Shown here piece by piece: positions 10,575-22,309 of a DNA stretch of 64,000 bases (within the stretch, counting starts at the first letter, position 1; each line of letters begins with the position of its first letter). The notes below the pieces were generated by a model that was given only the letters and a program-made list of their open reading frames with translations, did not search any database and was not told where the DNA came from. Position numbers and translations under genes: made by a program. Origin of the DNA: Aquarana catesbeiana (Eukaryota > Chordata > Amphibia > Anura > Ranidae); contig NC_133326.1 of the NCBI RefSeq assembly GCF_042186555.1, forward strand, positions 441,304,147-441,368,146. Direction: 5' to 3'.

Positions 10575-11090
10575 CGAGAGGCCTGCAGGGCAGTATGCAC
10601 GTCAGTTGCCTAAGGCCCCTTTCACACGGACGGATAGAATTGTGCTTTTAGCTGCGGATTTTCCAGTTTTCTACCGCAGCTAAAAGCACACAATGCTTTC
10701 CTATGGCCCAATTCACACACTGCGTTTAGCTGCGATTTAGTTACATGCGGTTTGGTGCGGATAGAAAAAATAGAATTGACTGCGTCCAGGAGCGATTTAG
10801 CGCAGCTATCTGCAATATAACTGCAGGTAATCGCAGTGCACTATTTCTCCTGCGGATAGCAGCGGCAACAAGGAAAGAAAAGCAACAGAAAGCACATCAG
10901 AAATGGCAAGAATGTTCTAAACGCAGCCGCACGTAAAGGCAGGTAATCTCTTTGTACAAATGCAGCTGATCGCAGTGCCTGGAGTCTTGAATTTCACAGA
11001 ACATATTATATGCTTTTAACTGCGGCAGAACAGCCGTCCTTGTAAAAAGCGCCTTAGGCGACTGACGTGCATAGGGAGGCAGGTTAAGGG
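10575..11090. mobile_element. Palindromic MITE (about 0.5 kb)
   Basis: Left 10590-10614 (tatgcacgtcagttgcctaaggc) is mirrored by 11051-11076 (gccttaggcgactgacgtgcata), with 'gcctgcagggcag' opposite 'gggaggcagg' further out. Inside is a run of 'gctgcgg/agctgcgatt' segments, e.g. 10632-10686 forming a secondary hairpin around ttttagctgcgg. No coding sequence. Confidence 0.65.
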
Positions 11091-12227
11091 GTTATAAAAA
11101 AACAGAAAAAAAAATATGCATTACGTACAGAGGAAGGAGGGGGTGGGGTGGATGGAAGTAGCGATATAGGGTGTACGCTAAGTATATATAGGGTATACGC
11201 TAAGAAGGCTAAATTGCTAAGATCTCTTTGAACCTGGGGACTTTGACTTGAAGAGGATGAGGGATGTGCACCCCAGCAAGTGTAACTGCATAACGGCTGG
11301 ATCAACACTGTTTCCTTGCAATCCTACATTCATGTTGATTTACATTAATTAGCTTGTTAACACAGGTTGCAGTAAGGCAGTTTATTCATTTTGAAGTTCC
11401 ACTTTAAGACCTCAACATTTTGCACTTTTTTTTGGCAGGGGGGAGTAGGTACCTGGTTTTGACAGGTACCCGCTCTAACTTTGCCTAGGTGATCTGAGTG
11501 GAAGTTATCGTTTTTGTAGTTGCTGACTTTTAATTTTCAGTAATACAACTGGAGCGCCTCTTAAATGACATTAATTCACTTATTATTTTTTTTGTATCAC
11601 AGGACACATTGTTTGCGTGTATGTGGATCTGGCAAGGTGCATTGGAGTGCCAATCAGAATTAATGGCACCACACTACATTCTGCTTAATGATGGTGTGCA
11701 CTGTAGTAAAATGAGCATCTTACCATGTTTTACTCCTCCAACACACAGGTCTGAATGGCTCCCAAAAGTGCAGTTAATTTTATTTTAAATGTTTTTTGTA
11801 AACTAATAAGGGGACTGAGAAGCCCATGTGGTTTTAGTCACAGTGGTCTATTTGACCTCTGATTCTACCCCTGCCTTCATCCAGTGCAGATTGGGAACAG
11901 ATAGGCCCAGCTGGGATTTGACACAATTTAGCACTAAAGTTCTTATGTAAAACCCTTCAGCCCGGATGAAATCAATAAACTGCATCTTGATTTCGCCAGG
12001 CTCCCAGAGGAACAAGGTTAATCTGATCGTCAGAAGATGAGGAGCAGGGTCTTCAAGGCTTTTTTTTTTTTTTTTGCTGGACAGCTAGCAGTATTTGAAG
12101 TATTTTGATAGTTAAGTAGCAAGGCAATCTTCTTTCCTTAGTTTTAGGTTGAAGTGTTTTGTAAGAAGGTGTGTAAGTAGTGCTGTCACAGACCATATGG
12201 GCAGTTGAAATGTGTTTGCTTTGCTGT
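11091..12227. other. No recognised feature
   Basis: Intron-like sequence with homopolymer runs (A-run 11096-11114, T-run 12060-12076). I did not recognise a gene or a complete repeat here. Confidence 0.35.
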
Positions 12228-13640
12228 TATTTTTATACAGGATTTATGTAGCGCCAACATTTTGCGCAGTGCTTTAAAACATGAGGCAGACAGTAGTTAC
12301 AATTCAATACAGGAGTCAGAGGGCCCTGCTCATTAAAGCTTACAATCAAAAAGGGAAGGTCAAGTGATACAAAAGGTCATAACTGTGGGGGATGAGTGGA
12401 TGGAGAAAATAAAAGTACATTTGGGTGGGGGCAGGAAAGGCTTCCTAAAAGTGGACAAAGTAGGAAATAGTCTGACAGATTGGGGTAGGGAATTCCATAG
12501 GATAGGAGCGGCTCGGGTGAAGTCCTGGAGGCAAGCGTTAGAGGAGGTGACGAGGAAACTAGAGAGCGGCAGGTCTTGGGAGGAACAATTATTTTGAGAC
12601 TAGGTTAGTGATGTAGCTGGGGGTTGAGTTGTGGATGGCTTTGTAAGTTAATATTTTGAATTTAATTTAAAATGGAGAGATCGGCAGAGAGGGGTGGCAG
12701 ACACTAAACTGGTAGGGTGGATAAGTCTGGCAGCACCATTCATGATCAACTGAAGGGGGGTAGCCTATGTAAAGGTAAGCCAATGAGGAAGGAGTTGCAG
12801 TAGTCGAGGCAAGAGATAACCAGGGAGTGAATTAGGAGCTGTGGTGTCATTTCTTAGGAAAGGGTGTATTTTGAAGATGTTGCGAAGATTGAGGTGGCAA
12901 GCTTTGGACAGTGGGGCAGAAAGAGTCCAGGAATTACGCTTGGCACCCTGGCATGAGGGGATGGATTGATGGTTGTGCCATTGATCTTGACAGAGAAGTC
13001 AAGGAAAGGGTCGTGTGGGGGGAGGAAATATTATGAGCTTGGTTTTGGCTAGATTAAATTTGAGGGGCAGAGATAGATTTGGGTGTCGTCAGCCTAGAAA
13101 TGATATTGAAAGCTATGGAAGGCTATCAGCTGACCAAGAGAGGAGGTGGTGTAGATTGAGAATAGGAGAGGTCAAAGAACAGAGCTTTAGGGGCTGCTGA
13201 CGGAGAAAGGGAGAGGAAGAAGTATAATTGTAAGTGACACTGAAGGTGCGTGGGATAGTTAGGATGAGAAACAACAAAGAGTACTCATGGAGACCAAAGG
13301 AGTAAGGCTTTTTTTGAAGAGGAGGGGGTGGTCAATCATATCAAAGGCAGCCAAAAGGTCCAGAAGTAGGAGTACAGAATGGTATCCATTGGTTTTAGCG
13401 GTTAGCAAATCGTTTCTGAGTTTTTTAGGAGAGCAGTTTCTGTGGAATGTTGCGGGTGAAATCCAGACTGAAGGGTATCAAGAAGGTTGTTCTTAATGAG
13501 GTCCTCACTAAGTTGGTTGTCGACCAGGCGTATAAGGAGTTTGGAGGAAAAGGGGAGCAAGGTGATGGTGCGTAGGTTGTGTTTTGTCACGTTTTTGGGG
13601 TCGTGTTCAATATGTGCAAAGAGATCACACAAATACTTAC
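12228..13640 (-). mobile_element. L2/CR1-clade LINE, 3' half, antisense
   Basis: On the minus strand, reading from 13640 down, there is an RT 'LLPFSSKLLIRLV...NNLLDTLQSGFHP' segment (13402-13632), then AFDMIDHP (around 13340), and later 'LDYCNSFLIGLP' (around 12800). Next comes a 'LWNSLPQSVR' stretch (around 12490) and a 3' tail encoding nothing ('gcgctacataaatc', around 12240). This order is that of L2-type LINE RTs. Many frame breaks; 5' truncated, as usual for LINE copies. Confidence 0.75.
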
Positions 13641-14392
13641 AAGTATACCATCACTGAAAGATAATGACAGATAAAGAAAATATAACAAGAATGCCTAGCT
13701 AAAGATTGTGTTTCGCCATGGAGGTCCCCCCAGCTTTTACGCAGGATGGCTGACCAGATTCAGGCAAATGCATGTTTTGCAAGCTCTGTTGTGAGACCAC
13801 CTTATTCCAGTTTGGGCAGTGGTATTTATACTTGTGTATAAGTAATTGACAACCCCTTTGCAGTATGACCCCTCAATGACTTGGTCAGTTTACAATCACA
13901 CATTCCTTTCACATGACTTAACAGTAACTAGACTTTGTCCTGTATAATCCTTAGCCAAGGTTTGAGGGCATTCTTAAATATTTGTTAGACCACTAGACAA
14001 CTTTAACGAATATGTAATATGCTATTTCCATATCACTCCACCCCAGCTCAAAAATATCACAGTAATGCCTCCAACTATACATAAAGGCAACATATTAGCA
14101 TTGGAAGGAAAGCACCCGATAATGGTAAACAAAAAATTATAATTAATGTATTCTCCCACCCCCCTGGTTTACCTTAAATGGAAAATGGGGGATTTAAAAT
14201 GTATCTATCTAAAGTGTAAATACCTACTTTACTATCCCTGTCTGATTTACCTGCACAGAAAATCTTGTTTGGCTATGTTAGGGCTGAAAAATATAAACAT
14301 ATCCAAAGTTCAAAAAATAGAAAAAATAACTACATGTTGGACTAACAGAAGAACACCAAACTTTTCCTTTCCAAGAGTTCAAAAGTGTAGAA
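13641..14392. other. No recognised gene
   Basis: No clear coding or terminal-repeat signal in this stretch. Confidence 0.3.
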
Positions 14393-14551
14393 CAGGGATA
14401 TGCAATTAGCGGACCTCCAGCTCTTGCAGAACTACAATTCCCATGAGGCAAAACAAGGCTCTGACAGTCACAAGCATGACAGCCAGAGGCAGAGGCATGA
14501 TGGGACTTGTAGTTTTGCAACAGCTGGAGGTCCGCTAATTGCATATCCCTG
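14393..14551. mobile_element. hAT-type MITE, 159 bp, with perfect 8-bp duplication
   Basis: Terminal inverted repeats about 30 bp long (CAGGGATATGCAATTAGCGG... and complement) are flanked by identical GTGTAGAA at 14385-14392 and 14552-14559. An 8-bp duplication and CAG ends fit hAT. The internal 'actacaa(t/g)tccca' pair adds to the hairpin. Confidence 0.9.
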
Positions 14552-14726
14552 GTGTAGAAGCTTGTCAAAGTTCTCCATTATCTGGTGATGGACTGTAGAG
14601 TCTTGGACACCCGATCATCAGATCACAGCAATTGCAACGCTGTAGAACTGAAAGCTGTTGAATTCAAAGTCCATATCATTCTCCGGACTATTGCAGCTCA
14701 CAAGTCATAGACGTACAGGTACATAA

Positions 14727-14870
14727 CCACCAGGGTAGATGGAACTTTTACTTATACAGACAGTTTAGGCACTTGACCATCAGAGCAGATAAAACAATTC
14801 AGGTACTTGACCGTGATAACGGATGAAACAGTTAAGGTAGTTGACCACCAGAGCAGGTGGAACTTGCATC
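14727..14870. repeat. 34-bp imperfect tandem repeat
   Basis: Units start 'ttgaccatcagagcagat' and vary (accaccag..., accatcag..., accgtgat..., accaccag...). Two central units are 34 bp. Possibly internal to an old retroelement; otherwise 14552-15420 shows nothing recognisable. Confidence 0.55.
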
Positions 14871-15771
14871 AACAGTTCAGTTACTGCTCGGTGGCAAAGT
14901 CTTTATAGATGGTTTCTAATGTCAAAAGCGTTTTATTTCCTTTTTCCCATATGCTTGTGGTTGATGTCAAGGCAGGTGTTACCTCCCTTACCAAGAATGT
15001 CAGTCCAACATTCCAGAACTAACAACAATGTCCATGTAGCTCATCATAGATTTCTGAACAGTTAAATCCACGATCTCTAGTGACCTGGCTTAACACTAAA
15101 AGAAAAATTCAGCTTGTTGGTTAAGGGTGAAATATTGTTACAGGAACACCACCCATTTTCCACCAGAACTTTACATTACTTTGTATCTAAACTAAACAAT
15201 GTCCAACCATAGGCCCAATTTCAAACTACTAATGTGCAACTTTTCCTCTGTGTACTCCGGTCTTCTCCCATACTCTAAAGACATTCTGGCAGGATAACTG
15301 GCTCTTGTCTACACTGACCCCAGTATGTGCGTACAAACTACCCTTACATAATGTCACCTTGCTCTACATGCTAGGCCCAAGCAATCGGGGAGGATTGAGG
15401 AAAACTAAACCTGGGAACTTACAGTGGGGAAAATAATTATTTGATCCCCTGCAGATTTTGTAAGTTTGCCCACTTACAAATAAATAAAGGGTCTATAATT
15501 TTTATTATGGGTGTATTTTAAATGCTAGAGACAAAATATCAACCAAAAATAAAAAAAAAACACATGATACAAATGTTATAAATAGTTGTAGTTTAGTGAG
15601 TAAAATAAGTATTTGAGTCCCCAAGCAAAACTTGACTCAGTACTTGGTGGAGAAACCCTTATTGGCAAGCACAGAGGTAAGACGTTTCTTGTAGTTGGTT
15701 ACCAAGTTTTCACACATCTCGGGAGGGATTTTGGTCCACTCTTTACAGATCTTCTCGAAATCCTTACATAG

Positions 15772-16050
15772 GAACTGCAGTCTGCTCACATAATTTGTAA
15801 CAACATCTTTTCCAGTCTGAAGCTTCCCTCCAAGCACTTTGCATATTATTTTATATATATCCCTTCCTGGTAAACTCACGAGAGAGTGAGCTGTGCCATG
15901 TCATAAGCCTAGGCTAATGACCAAACAGGAAGTGATCTGTATAAGGTATTTACTGGCAGAAAAAATATATTTTACTATCCAAAGTTAAAACAACAAGGGC
16001 AGAAGATTTAATAGATGGAAAGATGAAAAAAATGACTGAAGGTCCGCTTT
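15772..16050. mobile_element. MITE-like insertion within Tc1
   Basis: Interrupts the transposase reading between 'KDFEKICKEWTKIP' and 'ELK..AAKGQQETK' on the minus strand. It begins with a segment shared with 2281-2370 (gaactgcagtctgctcacataattt) and ends 'gaaggtccgcttta'. Terminal repeats not resolved. Confidence 0.5.
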
Positions 16051-16148
16051 AGTTTCTTGCTGTCCCTTGGCAGCTCGAAGTTTCAGCTCCCTCCATACAT
16101 TTTCTAAAGGATTTAGGTCTGGAGACTGGCTCGGGCCACTCCATGGCC

Positions 16149-17312
16149 TTAACCACTTGCCGACCGCCGCACGCCAATGTACGTCCCTTTTTTGGGGATG
16201 GATATCATTGTTTTGGCAGCAGCTAGCTGCCATAACCCCAGTATCCCCGTTTTCGGCCGGCGGTCGGCTACAAGATAAAAGTGGTCTCTGCGGCGGATTT
16301 GCCGCAATATCACTTTTATCTGTGGCGGGAGAAGGCCTCCCGCCGTGATCCGGGGCCCTCAGCCGCTTACAGGAGCCATTGGCAGCGCCGAAGGCGATCG
16401 CGTCCTTCTCAGTGCTGTGCATGGAGACGAGTGAGGGTAAGATGGCCCCCACCTGTCTCCATGACACTGCAGGGCGGAGGTGACTTCAAAACATCACTTC
16501 CGCCCATACCTCCTTAAAGCCACATTTTTTCAATGTCATTTTTTCAAATTACTTTTTTTTAATTCTATTGCATTTTAGTCCAAATATGAGATCTGAGGAC
16601 TTTTTGACCCCAGATCTCATATTTAAGAGGACCTGTCATGCTTTTTTCTATTACAAGGAATGTTTACATTCCTTGTAATAGGAATAAAAGTGACCCAAAT
16701 ATTTTTTTTTTAAAAAGTGTAAAAATAAAATCAAATAAAATAAAATAAAAATTTGAAACGCCCCGTCCCGACGAGCTCGCGCGCAGAAGCGAACGCATAC
16801 GTGAGTAGCGCCCCCATATGAAAACGGTGGTCAAACCACACGTGAGGTATCGCCGCGATCGTTAGAGCGAGAGCAATAATTCTAGCCCTAGACCTCCTCT
16901 GTAACGCAAAACATGCAACCTGTATAATTTTTTAAACGTCGCCTATGGAGATTTTTTAGGGTAAAAGTTTGACGCCATTCCACGAGCGGGCGCAATTTTG
17001 AAGCGTGACATGTTGGTTATCAATTTACTCGGCGTAACATTATCTTTCACAATATAAATTAAATTGGGCTAACTTAACTGTTGTCTTATTTTTTTTTTTT
17101 CTTTTTTTCAAAAAAAGTGCGCTTGTAAAACCGCTGCACAAATACGGTGTGAAAAAAAGTATTGCAATGACCGCCATTTTATTCTCTTGGGTGTTAGAAA
17201 AAAAAACAATATATAATGTTTGGGGGTTCTAAGTAATTTTCTAGCAAAAAAAAACTGTTTTAAACATGTAAACACCTAAAATCCAAAACAAGGCTGTTTT
17301 GGGCTGTCCTCC
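16149..17312. mobile_element. TTAA element of the 'CCACTTGCCGACCGCC' family
   Basis: TTAA (16149-16152) followed by CCACTTGCCGACCGCC. The interior is G/C rich, then A/T rich, with 'cgccgcgatcgttagagcgagagcaataattct'-type sequence. The right terminus is not present; Tc1 sequence resumes near 17313. Related ends occur at 17857-17940 and 39130-40058. Confidence 0.65.
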
Positions 17313-17856
17313 CATGGAATTCTGGGCTGATCTTTCACTTTTTTCATGGTCATCCTTACACCATGAGGCGGTCTTGCATGGAGCTCCAGGCCAAGGGCAA
17401 TTGATGGTTATTTTGTTTTTCTTTCATTTGTGAATAATCACTCCAACAGTTGTGTCCTCACCAAGCTTCTTGCTGATGGTCTTGTAGCCCATTCCAGCCT
17501 TGTGCAGGTCTACAATCTTGTCCCTGGCGTTCTTTTGATAGCTCTTTGGTCTTGCCCATGATTCTGAGGTTTCAATGAAAGAAAGATTCTGTGGACAGGT
17601 GTCTTTTATACACATAACAAGTTGTCATTAGGAGTACCTTCTTAAATTGACTGTGTACCACAGGAGCACATACTGTAGCCAGTTTGTGGGAGCGAGAATT
17701 ATTGTTGGTTGGTAAGGAATCAAATACTTATTTTACTCCCTGAACTGCAACTCCACTTATAACATTTGTATCGTGTTTTTTCTAGATTTTTTGTTTGATA
17801 TTCTGTCTCATTTAAAATACACCTATGACAAAAATGATAGACCCTTAATCTCTTTA

Positions 17857-17940
17857 GGCGCATCCTGCCCGACGTCATATGACGTTCAATCAGGATAATT
17901 TAGCCACGTCATTGTTATATGGCGGGCGGGAAGTGGTTAA
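17857..17940. mobile_element. Right-end fragment of a TTAA element
   Basis: Ends GGCGGGCGGGAAGTGG followed by TTAA (17937-17940), the complement of the left end of this family. Holds the self-complementary ACGTCATATGACGT. It truncates the right end of the Tc1 at 15422-17856. Confidence 0.65.
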
Positions 17941-18232
17941 AAAAGATTAGTGTGCTACTCGCAACTCATTTTCACAACTTTAAAACGTGTTTACATGAAT
18001 GAAACAAACTCAAGTGCATATATCAATATGATGCAAATCTTAAATCAAAAAAGTGTCCTTTTAGAAAATTCTTCAAACAAAAGTCCCTTAGGTGTGAAAA
18101 ATTTAAAGTAAAAACGAACACCCAATGTGTTGACCAAAGAGGAGTTATCTTCAAACAAAAAAGTGTCCATTTAAAATCTCAAACAAAAATCCCCTATTTA
18201 GAGAGGGTTATAAGAACAGACACCCGATACAA
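17941..18232. repeat. Short direct-repeat region, unassigned
   Basis: Two imperfect copies of 'aaaaaagtgtcc(t/a)ttt(a)...caaacaaaa(g)tccc' (18047-18091 and 18156-18192). Style is similar to the tails of the fold-back elements, but no boundary was found. Confidence 0.35.
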
Positions 18233-18303
18233 CAGGGGTCTCCAAACGTTCTAAGCAAAGGGCCAGAAATGCCCCCCCCCCGGCCACAGTTTGGAGACCG
18301 CTG
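18233..18303. mobile_element. Tiny hAT-type MITE (71 bp)
   Basis: CAGGGGTCTCCAAAC at the left is mirrored by GTTTGGAGACCGCTG at the right. Flanks CGATACAA (18225-18232) and CGATACAT (18304-18311) are an 8-bp duplication with one difference. The loop contains a C-run. Confidence 0.75.
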
Positions 18304-19138
18304 CGATACATGAAGTAGAATTGCATGTCAGTGTTCGTGAAAGATCCAAACAAAGCAATGTTCAAACAAATCCCTTCAGCACATATACACGCCGCTTACC
18401 AGAAATCATGGATCTCAATTTATAGAGATCGCACTTGCTTGATTTTATCCAAAGGGCTCGGCGGCCAGGCTGGGGAAGATGTCTGTTTCACAGACAATCA
18501 TAGGGGTCAGCTCCCCGTATGTGTGGAGAAAAGAGGAAAACCTTGTAGTGCAATATGCTTAAAAAGCGTTTATTAAAAAGCACAGATTACACTTATGATT
18601 AGGCAGATTCACATCAACGTTGCAAACAAACTAACACATGGCGGTGGTCAGCACAAGCCTGCTCGTGCGGAATGACGTCACAAATATGGCTCCGCCCGAC
18701 ACTTCCCCATAACAGGTTTTGACTGGGAAAGGAGGCTCATCTGGGACATCAACTACATTCATTTAAACACAGGCAGATGCTGGCGACACCGGAAGTTACA
18801 ATTATCCATGTTTCCACAGCCGTGTCACCATTAAATGTACATTATGGAACACAATCAGCCAATTAAGAGCTAATATACATGTAAAGCTTTTAACTATAGT
18901 GTAAGTCGATCACACAATTCTGATCAATTGTTTAGCTCTAACAAATTATTAAAAATAATATTTAAGTGTTGACTTATAAATACCTTTAAAATTTGGACAC
19001 ATGAAATGGACTAACCGGTCCTACGACTATGCCAATACATTTTTAAAACACATTTTTAATGTATACTTTAGCATAAACACATTTAAAATTTCACATTTAA
19101 AAATTCACATTTTTTTAATTGTGTATATCTATTAGAAC
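18304..19138. other. No recognised gene
   Basis: Intron-like, A/T rich towards the right. No domain or clear terminal repeat found. Confidence 0.3.
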
Positions 19139-19557
19139 TAAGGATGGGCGAACAGTTTGGACCGAGCATGATATTGGGCCGAACATTGGCTGTTCGGAAG
19201 TTCTCCGAACAACTGAATTAAAAAGTCGTTCGAACGTTTGTTCGGCCCGCCGAACGACCACAATGCACTGCGTCGCTGCACAGTGCTTTGATATTCCTGA
19301 TTGGCTGAAGCAATTAAAGCTTCAACCAATCAGGGTACAGAGCACTGTCAGAGCCATGATTGTACGCTGTCATGATGACTGTATCCAATCATGGCTCATT
19401 ACTCTTAATCCTGCCCCACACTTCAGTATTCTTTCTATAGCGGCCATTTGTAGTGTGATAGTGGCGCGGAGAGAGTTAGAACAGGGCTCTGTTCAGTGCT
19501 ATTAGACAGTGTGCTATTTTGACTCTATTGTCAGTAGAATATCAGTTTAGTGTGCAT

Positions 19558-19770
19558 CTAGGGATAGTTCAGTGTGTAGTGCGACCATTCATATTTACAT
19601 TAGTGTTAATGTAGGGATAGTTCAGTGAGTGTAGTGCGACCATTCTTCTTTACATTAGTGCCAATGTAGGGATAGTTCAGTCATTGTGTGAGAAGTGCAA
19701 CCACCATTCATCATTACATTAGTGTGAATGTAGGGATAGCTCAGTCAGTGTGAGTGTAGTGACCGTTTAA
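19558..19770. repeat. Subterminal tandem repeat of the hAT element (54-64 bp units)
   Basis: Units start 'tagggatagttcagtg' and run through 'gtgcgaccattc...tttacattagtg..aatg'; three units plus a partial fourth. Repeats near the end of hAT elements commonly bind transposase; that role is inference. Confidence 0.75.
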
Positions 19771-20052
19771 CACAGTTTTTTTTCTGTGCGTTACTGCAAG
19801 TTTAATGCTATATAGTTCTGTGCATTACTGCAATATTATAGTGTAAATTTCAAAATGTGCACTGCGCTATTTAACAGATTAGGAAAAGCTGCAAACACTA
19901 CAATCAGACAAATTGAGTGGATAATGGTAAATTTAAGTGCAACACTAATCCATATTGTGTGTATATTAAAAAATTGTGCAAGTATGCAAACAGGAAGTAT
20001 AACTGATTGTGCGAAATAAAGTGCTAGATGCAAACAGCAATACATTTATATA

Positions 20053-21175
20053 AATACAATTCATAAATTTAAATCACTAAAAAGTCCATATTTGTCAAAT
20101 GGCATTGTGAATAAATAACCCATGAGGGAAAAAACTGTCCAAACAAGTAAAATTAAATTTAAAATAAATTTTAAACTGCGCTAAAAAATTAAATAAATTA
20201 TTTGAGATAAATTAAAAGTCCAAATTATTTCTCAAGCGCTCTTGGCCTGGGATACTCAGACAACTTCTGTGTAGGAGAGCAAAAAGTGGTTCTTGGATGT
20301 ATTACACTATGGCCAGTTTATCTACTTTTTGGGTCATACACTGAGGAAACGGATCTCCTGGCTGCAGTGGGCGAATAATTTTACTTCCTATCACCATCCA
20401 GCTGATTCCTAGTGGGGTTTTGAGCCAAATGTGTTTTAAAGCTTGCAAGTTGGTAAGCACACTCTACAGCTACGGTGGTGGGGATATCGCCTTTTGTTTT
20501 ACGTGCACATCAGGGTGTTGGTTACAACTAAAGGTCCACATATGATATATAGATATACTACACTATGGCCAGTTTTTCTTGTTTTTCTCCCTTTCCGGTG
20601 TATATGAACTGAGGGAACGGTGACTTGAGCCTGGACAGAGCGGAAGTATTTTCTACACCTAAAGGCCCTGGCTGGGTTTAAGCCATCCGCCTACACTGCT
20701 TGCTGTTTGGTAAGGGCAACTTACTACTACGGTGGCTGGGTTCTTCAGTTGGACTGCTATAAGTTTTGTGTACATTGAGGCGTTTTGGTGATCCGGAGTG
20801 CCTTTGCTTGAGAAATAATTTGGACTTTTAATTTATCTCAAATTTATTAAATTTTTTTGCGCAGTTTAAAATTTATTTTGGACTTTTTGTGTTGTCGCAC
20901 TGTTTACTGCTGCTTTTTTGATTTATGTACTTTTTCCAGCGCGGTTTTTTATTTTTACTTTATACTAGGTAAAATTAAATAACAAGTGTTTAGATAGAAA
21001 TCAATGTTGAAATTGGTGATTTCTTACTGGATGGTGGCCTATGAGGTTGAATATACCTTTAATTTCAACATTGATTTCATTTCACCTGTTTGGATAGTTT
21101 TTTCACTCATGGGTTATTTATTCACAATGCCATTTCACATATGGACTTTTTAGTGATTTCAATTTATAAATTTTA
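20053..21175. repeat. Inner palindrome in fold-back element 1
   Basis: 20053-20240 ('aaatcactaaaaagtccatatt...ctcaagcgctc') is complementary to 20815-21170, the right arm carrying an extra segment of about 180 bp (20885-21070). The loop 20241-20814 has two copies of 'tacactatggccagttt' (20309, 20560). Confidence 0.75.
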
Positions 21176-21177
21176 TT

Positions 21178-21315
21178 TCTTTATCGTACATCACGGGACA
21201 CAGAGCCACAGTAATAACTGTATGGATTATATGGCACCTTTAGGTGGTGGACACTAACACACCCTAAACAGGAAGTTCAATTCCCATATAACCCCTCCCC
21301 TTACTGGGAGTACCT
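21178..21315 (+). repeat. DIRS left inverted terminal repeat
   Basis: Mirror image of 27450-27594: 'gtacatcacgggacacagagccac', then 'taataactgtatgg', 'ggtggtggacact' and 'aggaagttcaattcc' occur in the same order on the opposite strand. Confidence 0.8.
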
Positions 21316-22309
21316 CAGGTTTTTCGTCAGCGTCTTAAGTGTTGGTCACAAGTAAAGATGTGCTGTGCTGAGCTCTGCTGAAATATTCCTTACTGGGGCA
21401 AGCCATGCAACCGGATCCATTCAAAGTGTCTTTTCTTGGCCGAATTGAATGGTACCCGGGCCTCGTGTCCGAAGAAATAAGGTTTTGCCTGTAACGCTTC
21501 TTTTTTTTAGAGAGCTGGACCCCGGGATCCAGTATTTGTTTTTTTTTCAGCCATATTCCGGGCGGGGTGCTTTTTACGGGCCCTTTAAAAAAAGGGGGCT
21601 CCAGTCACTGAAGGTTTTCTAAACGGAGCCCACCGTGAGAGGTAAAGATTGGGTCTGTTACCACAGAACCCTGCAGCTGGATAAAGTAAGGGAGATTCCT
21701 AAGGAATTTTTATAATTCTTGTGGATTTTCTCCTTTAAAGCAAATGTTGCTATGCCTATAGTCACCACTGGTGGCTGTCAAGAGCACGTACCTTTCCATG
21801 CTTGTCAGTCTCGTCTCTGCGTACAAGCTGCACGCTTCTTCTGGCCCAGGCTCCAGGTAAAGTCATGGGAAAGGGTTTTTTTTTTCCACTCCTAGGAATG
21901 ACCCCCCACCTGGATAGCTTCCTCCAGGCAGTAGGAGCATGGCATCAGACGGTGGTGTGCTGCGCTGCTCCCGCCACCATTACGGCGGTTCCCATCGGCA
22001 GCTCTCCTCCTCCCCCTGCCCTTCTCCATGCGGTCCGGACAGGATCGGAGCCCGCTCGCGCGGGAAAACACTTTATTTTAAAATAGATGAGGGGGGGGCG
22101 CGATGGGTGGTCGGAGGAAGGGGCGGGGCTTAGCGGCGTTGGCGCGTAATTAGCGTCCACAACGCGGGATGCATAGCTATAAAATGCACCTTTTTTCAGG
22201 TGCATACAGCTAGGAGGGACACAGAGCAGATGGGTGGCATGTGAGTGAGTGACAAAGGCATTCCCAGGCACATTTACTTTAAGCATCAGGCTGAGCTTAA
22301 TAGCGGCAG

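Larger units (their letters stand above)
15637..17615 (-). pseudogene. Tc1 transposase remnants (antisense)
   Basis: Read on the minus strand: 17424-17615 holds an N-terminal helix-turn-helix segment (KIVDLHKAGMGYKTISKKLG). 16050-16150 holds 'SQSPDLNPLENVWRELK', the region of the third catalytic residue. 15637-15780 holds the C-terminal 'IPPEMCENLV...NKGFSTKY'. The segment with the first two catalytic Asp residues is missing, replaced by the TTAA element at 16149-17312. Not functional. Confidence 0.85.
15422..17856 (-). mobile_element. Tc1/mariner transposon, antisense, interrupted
   Basis: Left end CAGTGGGGAAAATAATTATT with TA at 15420-15421 is a typical Tc1 terminal repeat. The right-hand copy runs from about 17715 ('atcaaatacttattttactccc') and stops at 'agaccctt' near 17850, where a TTAA element end replaces the terminus. 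Two MITE insertions lie inside (about 15772-16050 and 16149-17312). The two subterminal copies around 15440-15610 and 17715-17850 are inverted relative to each other. Confidence 0.85.

Noticed and set aside
20333..20348. 'ctgaggaaacgg' as a ribozyme core
   Set aside because: The two boxes are fused with no room for stem II.
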